Part shown: piece by piece, positions 41,784 through 49,091 of the stretch
Position numbering within the stretch: position 1 is the stretch's first letter
Layout of the letters: each line of letters starts with the position of its first letter
Assembly: GCA_028066595.1 (NCBI GenBank)
Contig: JALCBJ010000038.1
Coordinates: 11,952-61,042 of the forward strand
Direction: 5' to 3'
Source: Thermoanaerobaculia bacterium
GTDB lineage: Bacteria; Acidobacteriota; Thermoanaerobaculia; Multivoradales; J023
DNA length: 49,091 nt
Position numbers and translations under genes: made by a program
The notes under the pieces: generated by a model
What the model was told of the DNA's origin: nothing
Databases searched by the model: none
Seen by the model: only the letters and a program-made list of their open reading frames with translations

Positions 41784-44618
41784 GTGAAGCTTACCCTAGA
41801 CCCAGGTACCCTGGTCGCCGAGAGATTCCGCATCGAGCGATTCATCGCCGAAGGTGGCATGGGTGAGGTCTACGAGGCGACCGACGAGGTGCTCGGCGAG
41901 TCGATCGCCCTGAAGTTCCTGTCGCAGCGGAATATCGACGACGAACAGGTGCAGCGGCGGTTCAGACGCGAGATCCAGCTTGCGCGCAAGGTGACTCATC
42001 CGAACGTCTGCAGGCTGTACGACGTTTTCCAACACGCCACGCCTCTCCCTGGAGTAGTCCACGGGTCGGTCGAGGTGACTTTCGTCACGATGGAGTTGCT
42101 CGAGGGCGAGACCCTGGAGGATCGCATCGCGAACGGCGGGGCGATGAGCGAGGAGGAAGCGCTGCCCATCGTGGTGCAGATGTGCCACGCTCTGGCTGCA
42201 GCGCACGATGTGGGAATTGTCCATCGCGACTTCAAGAGCAACAACGTCATGCTCGTTCCCGCCGACGAGGGCCGTGTACGAGCGGTGGTCACCGACTTCG
42301 GGCTGGCGCGATCCATGTACCCGGGCGATCCGAGCCGAACACCGTTGACCGCAGACCAGCTGATACTCGGCACCGCCGACTACATGGCGCCGGAGCAGAT
42401 CACCGGCGATCCGGTGAGTCCTCGCAGCGATGTCTATGCCCTAGGTGTTGTCATGTTCGAGATGCTGACGGGGCGGAAACCCTACACCGCACCCAATCCC
42501 ATGCAGCTTCTGGTCCTGCGTGTCAGCCACCCGCCGACGCCTCCTCGCGACTTCGTGCCGGACATCTCCGAAGAGTGGGAATCGGTGATCCTCCAGTGCA
42601 TCGACGAAGATCCCAAGGAAAGGCCCGCCAGTCCCCGCGACATCGTCCGAGGCCTGGAGCTCACCGAAGCGGCGGAGATCGGCCTCGGCATCTCGGATCC
42701 GTCAGGGACCGGTACCTATCGCGACTCCAAGGTCCATGCGAAAGGGACGCCTGCGGGCGACATTCGTCAGTGGTGGAAAGCAGCGGGAGTTGCGACCGGG
42801 ATCGTCTTGGCGGCTCTGGTGGCATTCCTCGCCGCACGAGACGCCCCACCACCCGACGATACGCCGTCCGCATTCTCACCTCGCCGGATCACCAGTGCCG
42901 AAGGACTGGAGATCGATCCGGCGCTGTCTCCGAACGGCGACCGCCTGGCCTATAGCGCCGAGGGGGACGACGGACGCTTTCGCCTTTATCTTCGCAACCT
43001 GGCCCCAAGGAATCCCGGCAACGCCGAGGATGCAGGAACCGAAGCATCGGATGGCCCCGTCCTGCTCACACCTACCCTCGGTGATGCATTCGAGGCCGCC
43101 TGGTCGCCGGAGGGCGATCGTTTGGCTTTTCACGTCCGCGGCGACCTGCACGGCCTATGGATGCTTCCCATGAGCGATGGCTCAACTGCAGAACTGGGCT
43201 CGCCAGAGCGCCTGCTCGAGCGCGGAGCGCGACCCTCCTGGTCTCCCTCCGGAGAGCTGGTCGCGTTTCAGAGCTTGAGCTCGCCCCAGCTTTCCGATAC
43301 CTCCGTTCCTGCGCTCGACCGATCCTTGATCGAGATCATCCGGTTGAAGGGCCGCGAGACAGAAACCGTCACCCGCCCGGGCCTACCGGCAGGCGGACAT
43401 GCGAGTCCGGTGTGGACACCTGACGGCCGGTTCATCGTCTTCAACTCCGTTCGGCGCTTTGCCGGTGAGCTTTGGGCTGTCGAAGTCACGAGTGATGGTA
43501 AAGCGGCAGAGAGCGAACCCATACCGATCGTCGCCGGTGGTCTGGCAGCTTACGATCCCGTCGTGTCGCCGGACGGGCGCTTCGTCTACTTCGTCTCACG
43601 CACCCGGGAAGTCAAGGTCCTGTGGCGACAGAGGATCGACCGCGACAGCCTCGAGCCCGTGGGAGCACCCCAAGAAGTCGCCGGAATCGGCCTGTCGAGC
43701 ATCCGTCAACCGACGGTCTCCAAGAATGGCCGTCTGGTGTTTTCTGCGTTCCACACCCGTTCCAACCTCTGGCAGGTTCGTTTGGACCCTGCCACAGGTA
43801 CACCTGATCCGAACTTCCTGCCGTCACAACTCACCCGAGGCAATGATCGCTACAACCGTCCGGCCTTCTCACCAGACGGGCGCAACCTGGCCTTCGATCA
43901 TTGGAAGCTGGGTGTCGAAATCGACGTCTTCGTGCAGGATCTCGAGAGCGGAACACGTACCCAGCTCTCCGAAGGGCTCGGCACGAACAGCCATCCCTCG
44001 TGGCTGGCGGACGGTCGGGTGGCATTCACCGAGGATCGCGACGGCGCGAAACAAGTGGTCGCCGTGGATCCTTCGAACGGGTCAAAGCAGGTTCTGGCAA
44101 CACTCTCCTATGCCGACGACTGGGGCGTGGTCTCACCGGACGGCACCCACCTCGCCTACTACTCCGAAGTAGGAGGCAGTCACGACATCTGGCTTCGCAC
44201 GCTGCCCGATGGAACCTCTTGGGCTTTCACGCAGCACGACGAAGCCGCAGCCTTTCCAGTCTGGTCGCCGGACGGACGCTGGCTCGCCTATCAAGTACGG
44301 AAACGAGGTGCCGAGGGCACTGACCTTTGGGTCCAGAGCCTCGATGGCGGTGAAGCTCAGCGCCTGGTCTGGGATCCAGGCCATAGCTGGCCCTATAGTT
44401 TCTCCCCCGACAGCCGGCGCGTAGCCTACGCCGCCATGCGCAACGGCAGCTGGAATCTCTGGTGGGTCGATCGCATCTCGGGCGAACGGCATCAGATCAC
44501 CCATTCCCTCTCTTCGACCACCTATCTGCGTTACCCTCTGTTCTCACCCTACGGCACCTCCATCGTCTACGAACAGGCCGAAACTCTGAGCGACCTCTAC
44601 GCGGTAGAGCTGGATTGA
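41784..44618 (+). CDS. Ser/Thr protein kinase with C-terminal PD40 (TolB-like) propeller
   Basis: The protein has 944 residues from a GTG at 41784. Residues about 10-275 are a complete Hanks-type kinase: glycine loop AEGGMGEVYEA, Lys44 in IALKF, HRDFKSNN (Asp149), DFGLARS and APEQ. One membrane segment at 333-351 (GIVLAALVAFLAA) follows, then from about 380 to the end repeated SPDGRxxAF-type blades, such as DPALSPNGDRLAYSAE, WSPEGDRLAFH and WTPDGRFIVFNS, forming a TolB-like propeller outside the membrane. It probably senses an external ligand or peptidoglycan. The ypfJ gene follows 13 bp after the stop. Confidence 0.95.
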   Translation: MKLTLDPGTLVAERFRIERFIAEGGMGEVYEATDEVLGESIALKFLSQRNIDDEQVQRRFRREIQLARKVTHPNVCRLYDVFQHATPLPGVVHGSVEVTFVTMELLEGETLEDRIANGGAMSEEEALPIVVQMCHALAAAHDVGIVHRDFKSNNVMLVPADEGRVRAVVTDFGLARSMYPGDPSRTPLTADQLILGTADYMAPEQITGDPVSPRSDVYALGVVMFEMLTGRKPYTAPNPMQLLVLRVSHPPTPPRDFVPDISEEWESVILQCIDEDPKERPASPRDIVRGLELTEAAEIGLGISDPSGTGTYRDSKVHAKGTPAGDIRQWWKAAGVATGIVLAALVAFLAARDAPPPDDTPSAFSPRRITSAEGLEIDPALSPNGDRLAYSAEGDDGRFRLYLRNLAPRNPGNAEDAGTEASDGPVLLTPTLGDAFEAAWSPEGDRLAFHVRGDLHGLWMLPMSDGSTAELGSPERLLERGARPSWSPSGELVAFQSLSSPQLSDTSVPALDRSLIEIIRLKGRETETVTRPGLPAGGHASPVWTPDGRFIVFNSVRRFAGELWAVEVTSDGKAAESEPIPIVAGGLAAYDPVVSPDGRFVYFVSRTREVKVLWRQRIDRDSLEPVGAPQEVAGIGLSSIRQPTVSKNGRLVFSAFHTRSNLWQVRLDPATGTPDPNFLPSQLTRGNDRYNRPAFSPDGRNLAFDHWKLGVEIDVFVQDLESGTRTQLSEGLGTNSHPSWLADGRVAFTEDRDGAKQVVAVDPSNGSKQVLATLSYADDWGVVSPDGTHLAYYSEVGGSHDIWLRTLPDGTSWAFTQHDEAAAFPVWSPDGRWLAYQVRKRGAEGTDLWVQSLDGGEAQRLVWDPGHSWPYSFSPDSRRVAYAAMRNGSWNLWWVDRISGERHQITHSLSSTTYLRYPLFSPYGTSIVYEQAETLSDLYAVELD

Positions 44619-44631
44619 CAGGGAGTCCTCG

Positions 44632-45516
44632 ATGCGCATTCGAAAAGATCGACCGCTCCAGAACATAGAAGATCGCCGATTCGAGAACCGCGGCAGACGT
44701 AGACGTGGAGGTACCCCGGTCAAGTTGGGGCTGGGAGGCATTTTGATCCTGGGCATCCTCAGCATCGTCTTCGATCAGAACTTCTTCTCCCTGCTCGACG
44801 CCACGGCACCGACCTCCCCTTCGTCACCGGGTGCAGGGATCGATTCCCCATCCGCCGCGCGGACTACGTCAGCGGAGGAGGAGGATCTGGTCCTGTTCCT
44901 CAACGCCGTTCTGGCAGAGAACCAGGAGCTGTGGCAACGCTCGCTGCCACAGCTCGGCGCCCAGTATCGCAACTCCACTCTCGTTTTCTACCGCGATGTG
45001 ACTCGAACGGGATGTGGCTATGGTCAGGGCGCGACCGGGCCCTTCTACTGCCCTGGAGATGAGAAGGTCTATATCGACCTGTCGTTCTTCGATCAGCTCG
45101 CCGGCCGCTTCGGAGCACCCGGAGACTTCGCTCAGGCCTACGTCTTGGCCCACGAGGTAGCACACCACGTGCAGAACGTGCTCGGCATCGAAGCACAGAT
45201 GCGACGCCTCCAACGTCAGAATCCGCGACGTGCGAACGACCTTTCGGTACGAATGGAGCTCCAGGCCGACTGCCTCGCTGGCGTCTGGGGCCATACTGCG
45301 GCACAGAAGGGTCAGCTGGAGTCGGGCGATGTGGAAGAGGGACTGCGAGCCGCAGCAGCCGTGGGTGATGATCGGCTGCAGAAGGCCGCCACTGGAATGG
45401 TGCAACCCGAGACGTTCACCCACGGCACCTCACGGCAACGCATGGAGTGGTTCCAGCGAGGCTTCCGCTCTGGGGACCCCGACGTGTGCGACACGTTCGG
45501 TGCATCCAGACTCTAA
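44632..45516 (+). CDS. ypfJ: YpfJ/KPN-type putative neutral zinc metallopeptidase
   Basis: The 294-residue protein has a basic N-terminus, a membrane segment at about 31-48 (GLGGILILGILSIVF), a low-complexity linker, and a conserved domain from about 80. The zinc site HEVAHH (His174, Glu175, His178) and downstream ELQADCLAGVWG (third ligand Glu or Asp) mark the YpfJ/zinc-metallopeptidase family. GGGAG is 7 nt before the ATG, and the gene follows the kinase by 13 bp, so they form an operon. The last 100 bp have a decayed copy at 46962-47081. Confidence 0.95.
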   Translation: MRIRKDRPLQNIEDRRFENRGRRRRGGTPVKLGLGGILILGILSIVFDQNFFSLLDATAPTSPSSPGAGIDSPSAARTTSAEEEDLVLFLNAVLAENQELWQRSLPQLGAQYRNSTLVFYRDVTRTGCGYGQGATGPFYCPGDEKVYIDLSFFDQLAGRFGAPGDFAQAYVLAHEVAHHVQNVLGIEAQMRRLQRQNPRRANDLSVRMELQADCLAGVWGHTAAQKGQLESGDVEEGLRAAAAVGDDRLQKAATGMVQPETFTHGTSRQRMEWFQRGFRSGDPDVCDTFGASRL

Positions 45517-45519
45517 AAT
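45514..45519 (+). promoter_or_regulatory. -10 box at the end of ypfJ
   Basis: TAAAAT overlaps the ypfJ stop codon and ends 6 nt before the ATG at 45526. The expected start is the A of that ATG. No -35 is apparent 17 bp upstream. Confidence 0.4.
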
Positions 45520-45525
45520 CGCGAC

Positions 45526-45696
45526 ATGAAACTCATCAAGGATAGGGTCGCGTTCCTCGCAACCCTCGTCCTCGGATTGTCGGCAGGGGCTAACCCAGCA
45601 TCTGGTACTACGCCGACGACCCCGGTGAGTGAGCCACATCGTCTCGAGATTGAGAACCCTCACCCCGAACTCAGCCACTTCGAGCAGCCGAGTTAG
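45526..45696 (+). CDS. Small secreted protein, 56 residues
   Basis: An ATG at 45526 opens a 56-residue frame ending in TAG at 45694-45696. It starts MKLIKDRVAFLATLVLGLSAGANPASG, a plain Sec signal peptide with cleavage likely near SAGA or PASG. The mature part is about 30 polar residues rich in Pro, Glu and His (TTPTTPVSEPHRLEIENPHPELSHFEQ). It is not recognised. It lies directly after ypfJ, with a -10 box over the ypfJ stop and no ribosome binding site. The duplicated start of the propeller gene begins right at its end. It may be a relic of a longer gene. Confidence 0.5.
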   Translation: MKLIKDRVAFLATLVLGLSAGANPASGTTPTTPVSEPHRLEIENPHPELSHFEQPS

Positions 45697-45798
45697 GAGA
45701 GCCAGGAGAGATGAAATCCCTACTGTCAAGGCACCCGATCATGTCCCGGTATGAGAGCCAGGAGAGATGAAATCCCTACTGTCAAGGCACCCGATCAT
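45697..45798. repeat. 46-bp direct repeat duplicating the start of the downstream gene
   Basis: Two identical 46-bp copies, 45697-45742 and 45753-45798, have a period of 56 bp. Each contains the same GGAG-like ribosome binding site and the first codons MKSLLSRHPI. In the first copy the frame ends after 19 codons (TGA at 45768-45770); the second is the true start of the propeller gene. The bases after both copies stay similar for about 12 more positions. Confidence 0.85.
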
Positions 45799-46924
45799 AT
45801 CCACGGTATGCATGCTCGGGTTGCTTTTGTACGTCTTCTTCCTGGTGGCGACGTACTCCAGTGAGAGTGTAGGCCCTACGCCGACCCTGCTCTATCCTGC
45901 TGTGCCTCTCGGCGAGGCCGTCTCGGTCGAAAAGATCTCATGGTCCCCATCGGGAGCCTTCATTCTGATCGAAACGGAAGACGGTTCCAGATCCGGATAT
46001 CCAAAAGTTGGTCCGGTTGTTGTTCTCGACCTGGCGAACAGGTCAGTCGTCGCGCGCATCGAGGGTGCGCAACATGCCTGGTGGGGCGCGGATGACTCCA
46101 TCTGGGTCTGGACAGACGACAACTGGAACGTCTACGCGTCCCCCTTCCACTCGCCTGTTCCCTGGGACTCGGGGTACGGAGAGCAACCCTACCGTTTCGA
46201 TCTCAACACACGTTCCGAACGATTGGCGGTCGCCGAGTTCGTCGATGTCTCGGAGAATTGGGCGATCACGGTCTTCGAGAACGCCAAGGAGTCCTTCGCC
46301 GTCCGATTGACACCGAAGTACAGGAACCCATACCCAACCGGCAGCATGCGCAGTCCCAGCCTGACGTTCAGCCCCTCCGGCCGGTTTCTCGCCGTAGTCA
46401 TCAGTGGATGGGTCGGACACGAATCGTCCGGGCCCCAGGAGCTCTGGATGGTCGATGTCAAGGAGCAACGTCTCTCACACGTGCACACCGGAAAGTACAA
46501 ATGGTGGCAGATTGCCGATGCCGACACCCAGAGCCTCCATCCGTCATGGACCGCGTCGGAGGACGCCGTCATCTATGGCGACATCACCTACGGCATCGAA
46601 GAGCTCTCGATTCCCGATGCGAAATCGCGAACCATCATCGGCAGAGGTCCGGAGGTCTACAAGGTTCTCGTGTCCCCGACAGGGCGCTGGATCGCTTTCG
46701 AGCGCTGGCCGGAAGAAGACGAAAACGTGGATCGATACGACAGATGGTTAGGAGTCGTGTCAAGAAACGGTAGGAAGATTCTTCATCTGCCTGTCAGCTC
46801 CATATCTTGGCCGGACATGTACAAGGATTGGCATCCGAAGAAGGACGTTCTCGCGGTGTTGAAGAGAAACGACGGGCAAGAGACACATGACTTGTACACC
46901 TGGGACCTCGCGGGGGAAGACTAG
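45767..46924 (+). CDS. Membrane-anchored PD40-like propeller protein
   Basis: This 385-residue protein has one membrane segment at about 12-29 (STVCMLGLLLYVFFLVATY). The rest is beta-propeller-like with blades such as VEKISWSPSGAFILIET, SLTFSPSGRFLAVVIS and VLVSPTGRWIAFERW, plus Trp-rich turns. It resembles the propeller half of the kinase at 41784 in type, not sequence. Base composition looks more AT-rich than its neighbours. The start follows an intact AGGAG with short spacing inside the second copy of a 46-bp repeat. No enzyme motif is seen; it is probably a sensor or binding protein facing outward. Confidence 0.75.
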   Translation: MKSLLSRHPIISTVCMLGLLLYVFFLVATYSSESVGPTPTLLYPAVPLGEAVSVEKISWSPSGAFILIETEDGSRSGYPKVGPVVVLDLANRSVVARIEGAQHAWWGADDSIWVWTDDNWNVYASPFHSPVPWDSGYGEQPYRFDLNTRSERLAVAEFVDVSENWAITVFENAKESFAVRLTPKYRNPYPTGSMRSPSLTFSPSGRFLAVVISGWVGHESSGPQELWMVDVKEQRLSHVHTGKYKWWQIADADTQSLHPSWTASEDAVIYGDITYGIEELSIPDAKSRTIIGRGPEVYKVLVSPTGRWIAFERWPEEDENVDRYDRWLGVVSRNGRKILHLPVSSISWPDMYKDWHPKKDVLAVLKRNDGQETHDLYTWDLAGED

Positions 46925-46961
46925 AACCGAGCGCGCGGCGCTCCCTGAAGCGGTCTCCGAC

Positions 46962-47081
46962 CATGGAGTGGAGCTCCGAGGCGTTCACCCACGGCACCTC
47001 ACAGCAACGTAGGGATGGGTTCCAGCGAGGCCTCCGCTCTGGGGACCCGCCGTGTACGAAACGTTTGGAGCGTCCAGACTG
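46962..47081 (+). pseudogene. Decayed copy of the ypfJ 3' end
   Basis: About 120 bp match the last part of ypfJ (about 45395-45515). The shared run is GTTCACCCACGGCACCTCAC, followed by GGTTCCAGCGAGGC, CCGCTCTGGGGACCC and GTCCAGACT with scattered substitutions and small indels. The frame is broken: CATGGAGTGG has become TAGGGATGGG. It is the stump of a second, otherwise lost copy, lying downstream of the propeller gene. Confidence 0.75.
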
Positions 47082-47099
47082 TTTGGAGCGTCCAGACTG
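47064..47099. repeat. Two 18-bp tandem repeats
   Basis: TTTGGAGCGTCCAGACTG occurs at 47064-47081 and again at 47082-47099, extending the ypfJ remnant. It indicates slippage or a further local duplication. Confidence 0.8.
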
Positions 47100-47117
47100 T
47101 AAGTCCTAGATCGTGGC

Positions 47118-47139
47118 GCCTCGTTCCGGACAACGAGGC
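47118..47139. other. Hairpin upstream of comM
   Basis: GCCTCGTT (47118-47125) pairs with AACGAGGC (47132-47139) over a 6-nt loop. No T-run follows. It is a possible transcription end for the propeller gene, 50 nt before the comM ATG. Confidence 0.35.
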
Positions 47140-47188
47140 CACTTATCCCCCACGAGCGATACGCGCCCTCGTTTGCGTCTAGTGCTCC

Positions 47189-48721
47189 ATGTTGTCCAAG
47201 AGCCTAGGTGCGACTCCGTGGGGAGTCGACGCCCGTCCCGTTCAGGTGGAGGTCGACGTTCACAACGGCCTACCGCAGACCCATATCGTCGGCCTCGCCG
47301 ACGCGTCGGTGAAGGAAAGCCGGGAGCGTGTGCGCTCGGCGATCAAGAACAGCGGATACCAGGTTCCCGCCGCTCGCGTGGTGGTGATCAACCTGGCACC
47401 TGCGGACCTTCGGAAGGAAGGAAACCACCTCGACCTGGCCATCGCCCTGGCGGTGTTGGTGGCCCACGGCGAGCTCCCGCAGGAGTTTCTGGAAGGACGC
47501 CTGGTCTGTGGCGAGCTCGGTCTCGATGGCGGCGTACGCCCCGTACGGGGCGCTCTCGCCATCGCCGACCTCGCCCGTCGCGAAGGCCTACGCGAGGTCC
47601 TCCTGCCAGCGGCCAACGCAGGAGAGGCCGCAGCCCTCGGGACTATCCCCGTGGTACCCGTCCGCTCGCTTGCCGAGGCGCTTCATCATGTGGAAGGCCA
47701 AGAATCGATCAAGCCCGCGGAGGTGCCTCCCCTGTCCGCCTGCAGCCGCGTCGATCCGGAGGCGCCAGATCTATCGGAGGTGCGAGGACAAGAGGCCGCG
47801 AAACGAGCACTCGAAGTAGCAGCCTCCGGCGGCCACAATCTTCTTTTCATTGGACCGCCCGGCTCAGGCAAGACCATGTTGGCGCGTCGCCTGCCCGGAA
47901 TACTGCCACCTCTGAATCTCGCGGAATCGATCGCCGTCACCAAGGTACATAGCCTGGTAGCCGACGAACCGCCATCGAGACTCACCGCCACCCGTCCGTT
48001 CCGCAGCCCGCATCCGGGGACCTCCACTGCCGGCATCATCGGCGGAGGGGCCATCCCGCGACCTGGAGAGGCAAGTCTTGCCCACGGCGGTGTCTTGTTC
48101 TTGGACGAGCTGCCGGAATTCAGGCGCGACACGCTCGAAGCCCTACGGCAGCCGCTGGAGGAAGGGCAAGTGACGGTCGTCCGCACTCGCGCCCGCTTTG
48201 ACTTTCCGGCCCGCTTCGCCCTGCTCGCGTCTATGAATCCGTGCCCCTGTGGACATCGGGGCGACCCTCGGCACGAATGCCGATGTACTCCCCCACTGAT
48301 CGAACGGTATCGATCGCGTATCTCGGGCCCTCTCCTCGACCGCATCGATCTCCACGTCGAAGTTCCAGCCCTCTCGTTGCAGGAGCTCAAGGGCCCACCT
48401 GGGGAATCTTCCGAGGACGTGGCACAACGCGTTCTCACGGCCCGCCAACGTCAGCGGCAGCGCTTCGGTGTCAGGTCGCCGACGCCGATCAATGCGGCCA
48501 TGGCGCCCGAAGAGATCCAGCGCTTCTGCAACCTCGACCCCGATGCCCGCAGGCTGCTCGATGGCGCCTTCGAGCGCCTCAAGCTGTCGGCCCGTGCCGT
48601 CACGAGGATCCTCAAGGTCGCCCGAACCATCGCCGACCTCGCCCAGCGCGACGACATCGTCGCAGGGGACGTCGCGGAAGCGATTCAGTATCGGAGTCTG
48701 GATAGGCGGGTGGATCGGTGA
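47189..48721 (+). CDS. comM: ComM/YifB family Mg-chelatase-like AAA ATPase
   Basis: The 510-residue protein starts MLSKSLGATPWGVDARPVQVEVDV, typical of YifB/ComM. An N-terminal ChlI-like/Lon-S16-fold domain (GLADASVKESRERVRSAIKNSG) precedes the AAA core: Walker A GPPGSGKT near residue 223, FRSPHPGTS, Walker B GVLFLDELPEF, and MNPCPCGHRG before the C-terminal Mg-chelatase domain. In naturally competent bacteria ComM is a helicase that promotes branch migration. The ATG at 47189 gives full length. No other competence gene is in the window. Confidence 0.96.
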   Translation: MLSKSLGATPWGVDARPVQVEVDVHNGLPQTHIVGLADASVKESRERVRSAIKNSGYQVPAARVVVINLAPADLRKEGNHLDLAIALAVLVAHGELPQEFLEGRLVCGELGLDGGVRPVRGALAIADLARREGLREVLLPAANAGEAAALGTIPVVPVRSLAEALHHVEGQESIKPAEVPPLSACSRVDPEAPDLSEVRGQEAAKRALEVAASGGHNLLFIGPPGSGKTMLARRLPGILPPLNLAESIAVTKVHSLVADEPPSRLTATRPFRSPHPGTSTAGIIGGGAIPRPGEASLAHGGVLFLDELPEFRRDTLEALRQPLEEGQVTVVRTRARFDFPARFALLASMNPCPCGHRGDPRHECRCTPPLIERYRSRISGPLLDRIDLHVEVPALSLQELKGPPGESSEDVAQRVLTARQRQRQRFGVRSPTPINAAMAPEEIQRFCNLDPDARRLLDGAFERLKLSARAVTRILKVARTIADLAQRDDIVAGDVAEAIQYRSLDRRVDR

Positions 48722-48767
48722 GCAAAGGTGGCAGCGTGTCCGTCCAATGTCTGGGGATTCTTCCGAG

Positions 48768-49091
48768 TCAGTCTGCGCCGATTCTTCGGCAACGGTTACT
48801 ATCGACGATCCTCAATCCTGAGCCTGTCACCTGAGGATTGTTGGGGTCATATTGAATGTCGACGGTGAATCGGCACCAGCAAGTCTGGGTACCACCCACG
48901 AAGGCGACGAAATCTCCGCGGTACGTTGCGGGATTGGGTGTCCGTAGATCGGCACCGATCTTCCGCCTCTGGCCACCGATGACATCGACATTGAGGATGC
49001 CGGGATTGTCACGCCAAGTGATCTGATTTCCCCCGTGGTGAACCGCCCCGAGTTCTCCGGAGACCTTTTTAGTTGAGTCTCGCCACCTCCG
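48768..49091 (-). CDS. Unknown protein, partial (N-terminus off the right edge)
   Basis: On the minus strand a frame is open from the window edge to a TGA at 48768-48770, giving 107 residues. The sequence looks like folded beta-rich protein (ITWRDNPGILNVDVIGG, then YRGDFVAFVGGTQTCWCRF and DIQYDPNNPQVTGSGLRIVD) rather than chance translation. It is convergent with comM, 46 bp away. I do not recognise the family. Start, length and any signal peptide lie beyond the window. Confidence 0.5.
   Translation of the reverse strand, partial: RRWRDSTKKVSGELGAVHHGGNQITWRDNPGILNVDVIGGQRRKIGADLRTPNPATYRGDFVAFVGGTQTCWCRFTVDIQYDPNNPQVTGSGLRIVDSNRCRRIGAD

Noticed and set aside
1..49091. tRNA, rRNA, CRISPR, integrase or insertion sequence
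   Set aside because: Read through all intergenic stretches on both strands; no cloverleaf, spaced repeat array or transposase/integrase motif was seen.

Overview
This is a GC-rich bacterial chromosome segment. It has dense coding, house-keeping genes (secA, rsgA, rnd, rpmE, rpmB, comM) and no plasmid, phage or transposon genes. Several families here are typical of Acidobacteriota and similar large-genome soil or sediment bacteria: a Ser/Thr kinase fused to a PD40 propeller, an ASPIC/FG-GAP lipoprotein next to a TPR lipoprotein, a fused membrane 'spermidine synthase', and two cytochromes P450. Acidobacteriota is my best guess, but it is inferred from gene content only. I found no tRNA, rRNA, CRISPR array or insertion sequence.

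Layout. 1-7.3 kb: a truncated periplasmic PpiC-type foldase diverges from a SpeE-like membrane protein; a convergent TPR/CRTAC1 lipoprotein pair follows. 7.5-11 kb: a small promoter-sORF-terminator unit, a MATE exporter, an orphan ABC ATPase, and ribosomal proteins L31 and L28, both lacking zinc cysteines. 11.3-16 kb: a Tat-exported flavin oxidase, a saccharopine-dehydrogenase-like enzyme and rsgA. 16-17.6 kb: a two-gene 3-hydroxyacyl-CoA metabolism operon on the minus strand. 17.8-24.4 kb: a YfhO-like membrane protein, a DinB-like protein, an NRDE/TANGO2-like protein and a 905-residue alpha/beta-hydrolase/DedA/ATP-grasp fusion. 24.5-28.4 kb: a hybrid histidine kinase diverging from an unknown protein. 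28.4-36.7 kb: a 670-bp gap, an M23 peptidase with a long leader, a P450, then secA, an SDR and rnd. 36.7-41.6 kb: an outer-membrane beta-barrel protein, a second P450 and an aconitase-family enzyme with reversed domain order. 41.8-49 kb: kinase-propeller, ypfJ, a small secreted protein, a propeller protein, a decayed second ypfJ 3' end, comM, and a partial gene running off the right edge.

The most notable points are: the three-domain hydrolase/DedA/ATP-grasp protein, a candidate membrane-lipid modification enzyme; the rearranged 45.4-47.1 kb region, with a duplicated gene start, a ypfJ fragment and a 56-codon secreted-protein gene; several starts with a -10-like hexamer 6-10 nt upstream, suggesting leaderless mRNAs, including one divergent pair placed symmetrically around overlapping -10 elements; and active-site substitutions in a P450, an SDR and the SpeE-like protein. 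Functions are read from motifs by eye; no database search was possible.
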